DNA of 64,000 nucleotides from positions 6,855 to 70,854 of the forward strand of contig CBKWJC010000026.1 in the NCBI GenBank assembly GCA_966674685.1. Direction: 5' to 3'. Source of the stretch: Thainema sp966674685 (lineage in GTDB: Bacteria; Cyanobacteriota; Cyanobacteriia; Phormidesmidales; Phormidesmidaceae). Below are positions 62,964 to 64,000 of this stretch, one piece after another. Both the position numbers and the translations under genes were made by a program. Position 1 is the first letter of the stretch; each line of letters begins with the position of its first letter. Below the pieces are notes generated by a model. That model searched no databases, was not told where the DNA came from, and worked only from the letters and a program-made list of their open reading frames with translations.

Positions 62964-63722
62964 TCAGCGACTCGATCGGTATTTGAATCGTTGGGTAGAA
63001 TCCGCAGCAGACTCGCCGCGTGCGATCGCAACAATCACGCCAATCAGCCAGGGAAAGCCAATCAGCCAGCCTGCAAGTATATCGCTAGGCCAGTGGGCAC
63101 CCAAAGCTAAGCGGGCACTGCTGACTAGGCCCATAAACAGGAGTGCGATCGCAACGATCACCAGTCGCTCAAGCCAATGTTTAGCGGCTCGTAACCACAA
63201 GTAGGTCATCAGTCCATACACCACGGTAATCACAACAACATGTCCGGATGGAAACGAGTGCAAACTGGGGGCGGCGATGCCGTCAGCCACTACATCCGGG
63301 CGGGAGCGATTCCAAAGCCCCCAGCTAATCCAGACCAGCGCGAATTGCAGAAGGTAAGCAGCGAACATACTGGCCGCCAGAATTGGCTGCGATCGCAGCA
63401 CCATGATCACCACAAATACGGTCACGGTAGGCAGCATAATCATGAGGTTGCCGAAGGATTCCCAGGTGATACCCTGCGCGAAACTGAGCGGTAGCTGCTC
63501 GATGATCAAGGGCAGCATCCGATTATCCCAAGCTTGCAGCCACTGATCTTGAACGGATTTGGCGTAGGCCATGACGCAAACTGTCCAGACGGCACAGATA
63601 CCGAGACTAATTGCCAACGTGCCGCCCCAGCGCGACCAGGTTTGTGGGGGTAACTGACGGGCATCCTGCCAAAATCGATGCCAAACATGCTGTATCGCCG
63701 TTCCCGCTACCCATCGCGCCAT
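62964..63722 (-). CDS. PAP2 family membrane phosphatase
   Basis: 252 aa from ATG 63722; a TTG two codons upstream is unlikely. Five to six membrane helices. The three phosphatase signatures are WNRSRPDVV (in place of KxxxxxxRP), SLHSFPSGHVVVI (PSGH) and SARLALGAHWPSDILAGW (SRxxxxxHxxxD-like). It would dephosphorylate lipid phosphates such as undecaprenyl pyrophosphate or phosphatidate at the outer face. It is convergent with the GTPase gene. uppS at 34548 makes the likely lipid, but context gives no direct link. Confidence 0.93.
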   Translation of the reverse strand: MARWVAGTAIQHVWHRFWQDARQLPPQTWSRWGGTLAISLGICAVWTVCVMAYAKSVQDQWLQAWDNRMLPLIIEQLPLSFAQGITWESFGNLMIMLPTVTVFVVIMVLRSQPILAASMFAAYLLQFALVWISWGLWNRSRPDVVADGIAAPSLHSFPSGHVVVITVVYGLMTYLWLRAAKHWLERLVIVAIALLFMGLVSSARLALGAHWPSDILAGWLIGFPWLIGVIVAIARGESAADSTQRFKYRSSR

Positions 63723-63835
63723 AATCAAAGCTTTTCTTCACTCAAATTAAATGCCGCGATAGTAGCATCACGGGAATCGGGGTCGATAGTATCCGATGGC
63801 AGATATTGCACTGCTTTTGCCGCTATTCGCTCCTG

Positions 63836-63955
63836 CTAAGTAGCTGCATATAAATAAACGCATCCTAAAAACCAAGGGGGTGCCCCGGAGGGGCGTACTT
63901 GTTTAGCGCGACACTCTGCATAGATCCCCCTAAATTCCCCTTAAAAAGGCAGGGC
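63836..63955. repeat. MITE-like element B6 interrupted by a family C repeat
   Basis: The left half (TAAGTAGCTGCATATAAATA, then CCAAGGGGGTGCCCCGGAGG) matches the B family up to about 63895. There a family C repeat begins (TACTTGTTTAGCGCGACACT, then ATCCCCCTAAATTCCCC), the same left end as at 17322. The right arm of B6 is lost or displaced (a TTTATTGATGAG stretch follows at 63959). Confidence 0.65.
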
Positions 63956-64000
63956 TGATTTATTGATGAGAGAAAAAAGATAATGAGATAGGTAACCATT

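Overview
The window is chromosomal DNA from a cyanobacterium. The HIP1 octamer GCGATCGC is frequent in and around genes. Many products belong to families found mainly or only in cyanobacteria: DUF4168 and DUF4359 proteins, a cyAbrB-type regulator, an HTH/STAND/TPR protein, a serine/threonine kinase with a C-terminal PPC tail, and phytochrome-style kinases with an Rcp1-like response regulator. Short palindromic and low-complexity repeats fill nearly every intergenic gap, as in Leptolyngbya-like filamentous forms. Genus cannot be decided from the sequence. No phage, transposase, plasmid or CRISPR gene is visible.

Layout. 1-4.2 kb: the tail of a probable S1-like protein, UbiD decarboxylase, a DUF433 antitoxin next to a frameshifted DUF5615 toxin, a secreted pentapeptide-repeat/TPR protein and a small membrane protein. 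4.2-11 kb: stacked repeats, a secreted very acidic DUF4168 protein, and a giant hybrid histidine kinase broken by a frameshift in a homopyrimidine tract. 11-17 kb: a HAD hydrolase, a two-gene oligopeptide/nickel-type ABC transporter fragment (binding protein and one permease) and a mercuric-reductase-like flavoprotein. 17.5-22 kb: a three-gene overlapping phosphorelay operon (membrane kinase, receiver-kinase, Rcp1-like receiver). 22-26 kb: repeats, DUF1206, YihY and L,D-transpeptidase genes. 26-29.3 kb: an EgtB-like / EgtC-like / VOC cluster suggesting ergothioneine-type sulfur chemistry. 29.5-38 kb: unknown membrane proteins, a STAND NTPase with TPRs, a ferritin-like protein, UppS and a membrane fatty-acid hydroxylase. 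38-45.5 kb: Ser/Thr kinase and BioD, CbiX-like chelatase, DUF4359, tRNA-His, a double PhnE-type permease and a second YihY protein. 46.8-54 kb: an SH3 protein, PIN-PhoH ATPase, CapA-like protein and a two-gene surface-glycan pair (glycoside-hydrolase-like plus GT39-like). 55-64 kb: AbrB-type regulator, CPBP protease, CobL, CobH, a 2H phosphoesterase-like protein, HolA, a second DUF4168 protein, a CobW-type GTPase and a PAP2 phosphatase.

Functional links. CbiX, CobL, CobH and possibly the CobW-type GTPase belong to corrinoid synthesis, but they are scattered rather than in one operon. UppS, L,D-transpeptidase, CapA, PAP2 and the GT39/GH-like pair all concern the envelope. The sensor kinases at 6.5-10.9 and 17.5-21.9 kb are phytochrome-like signalling systems.

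The most unusual layer is the repeats. One family has conserved arms around hairpins whose stems change sequence but stay paired. Another is a MITE-like element bounded by TAAGTAG/CTACTTA. A third is a homopurine/homopyrimidine low-complexity family that has entered coding regions: it lies at a kinase frameshift, expands an EgtB-like linker, and supplies the C-termini and stop codons of CobH and the STAND protein. No wholly new defence or metabolic system can be proven here. The EgtB/EgtC/VOC cluster and the variable-stem hairpin family are the best leads.
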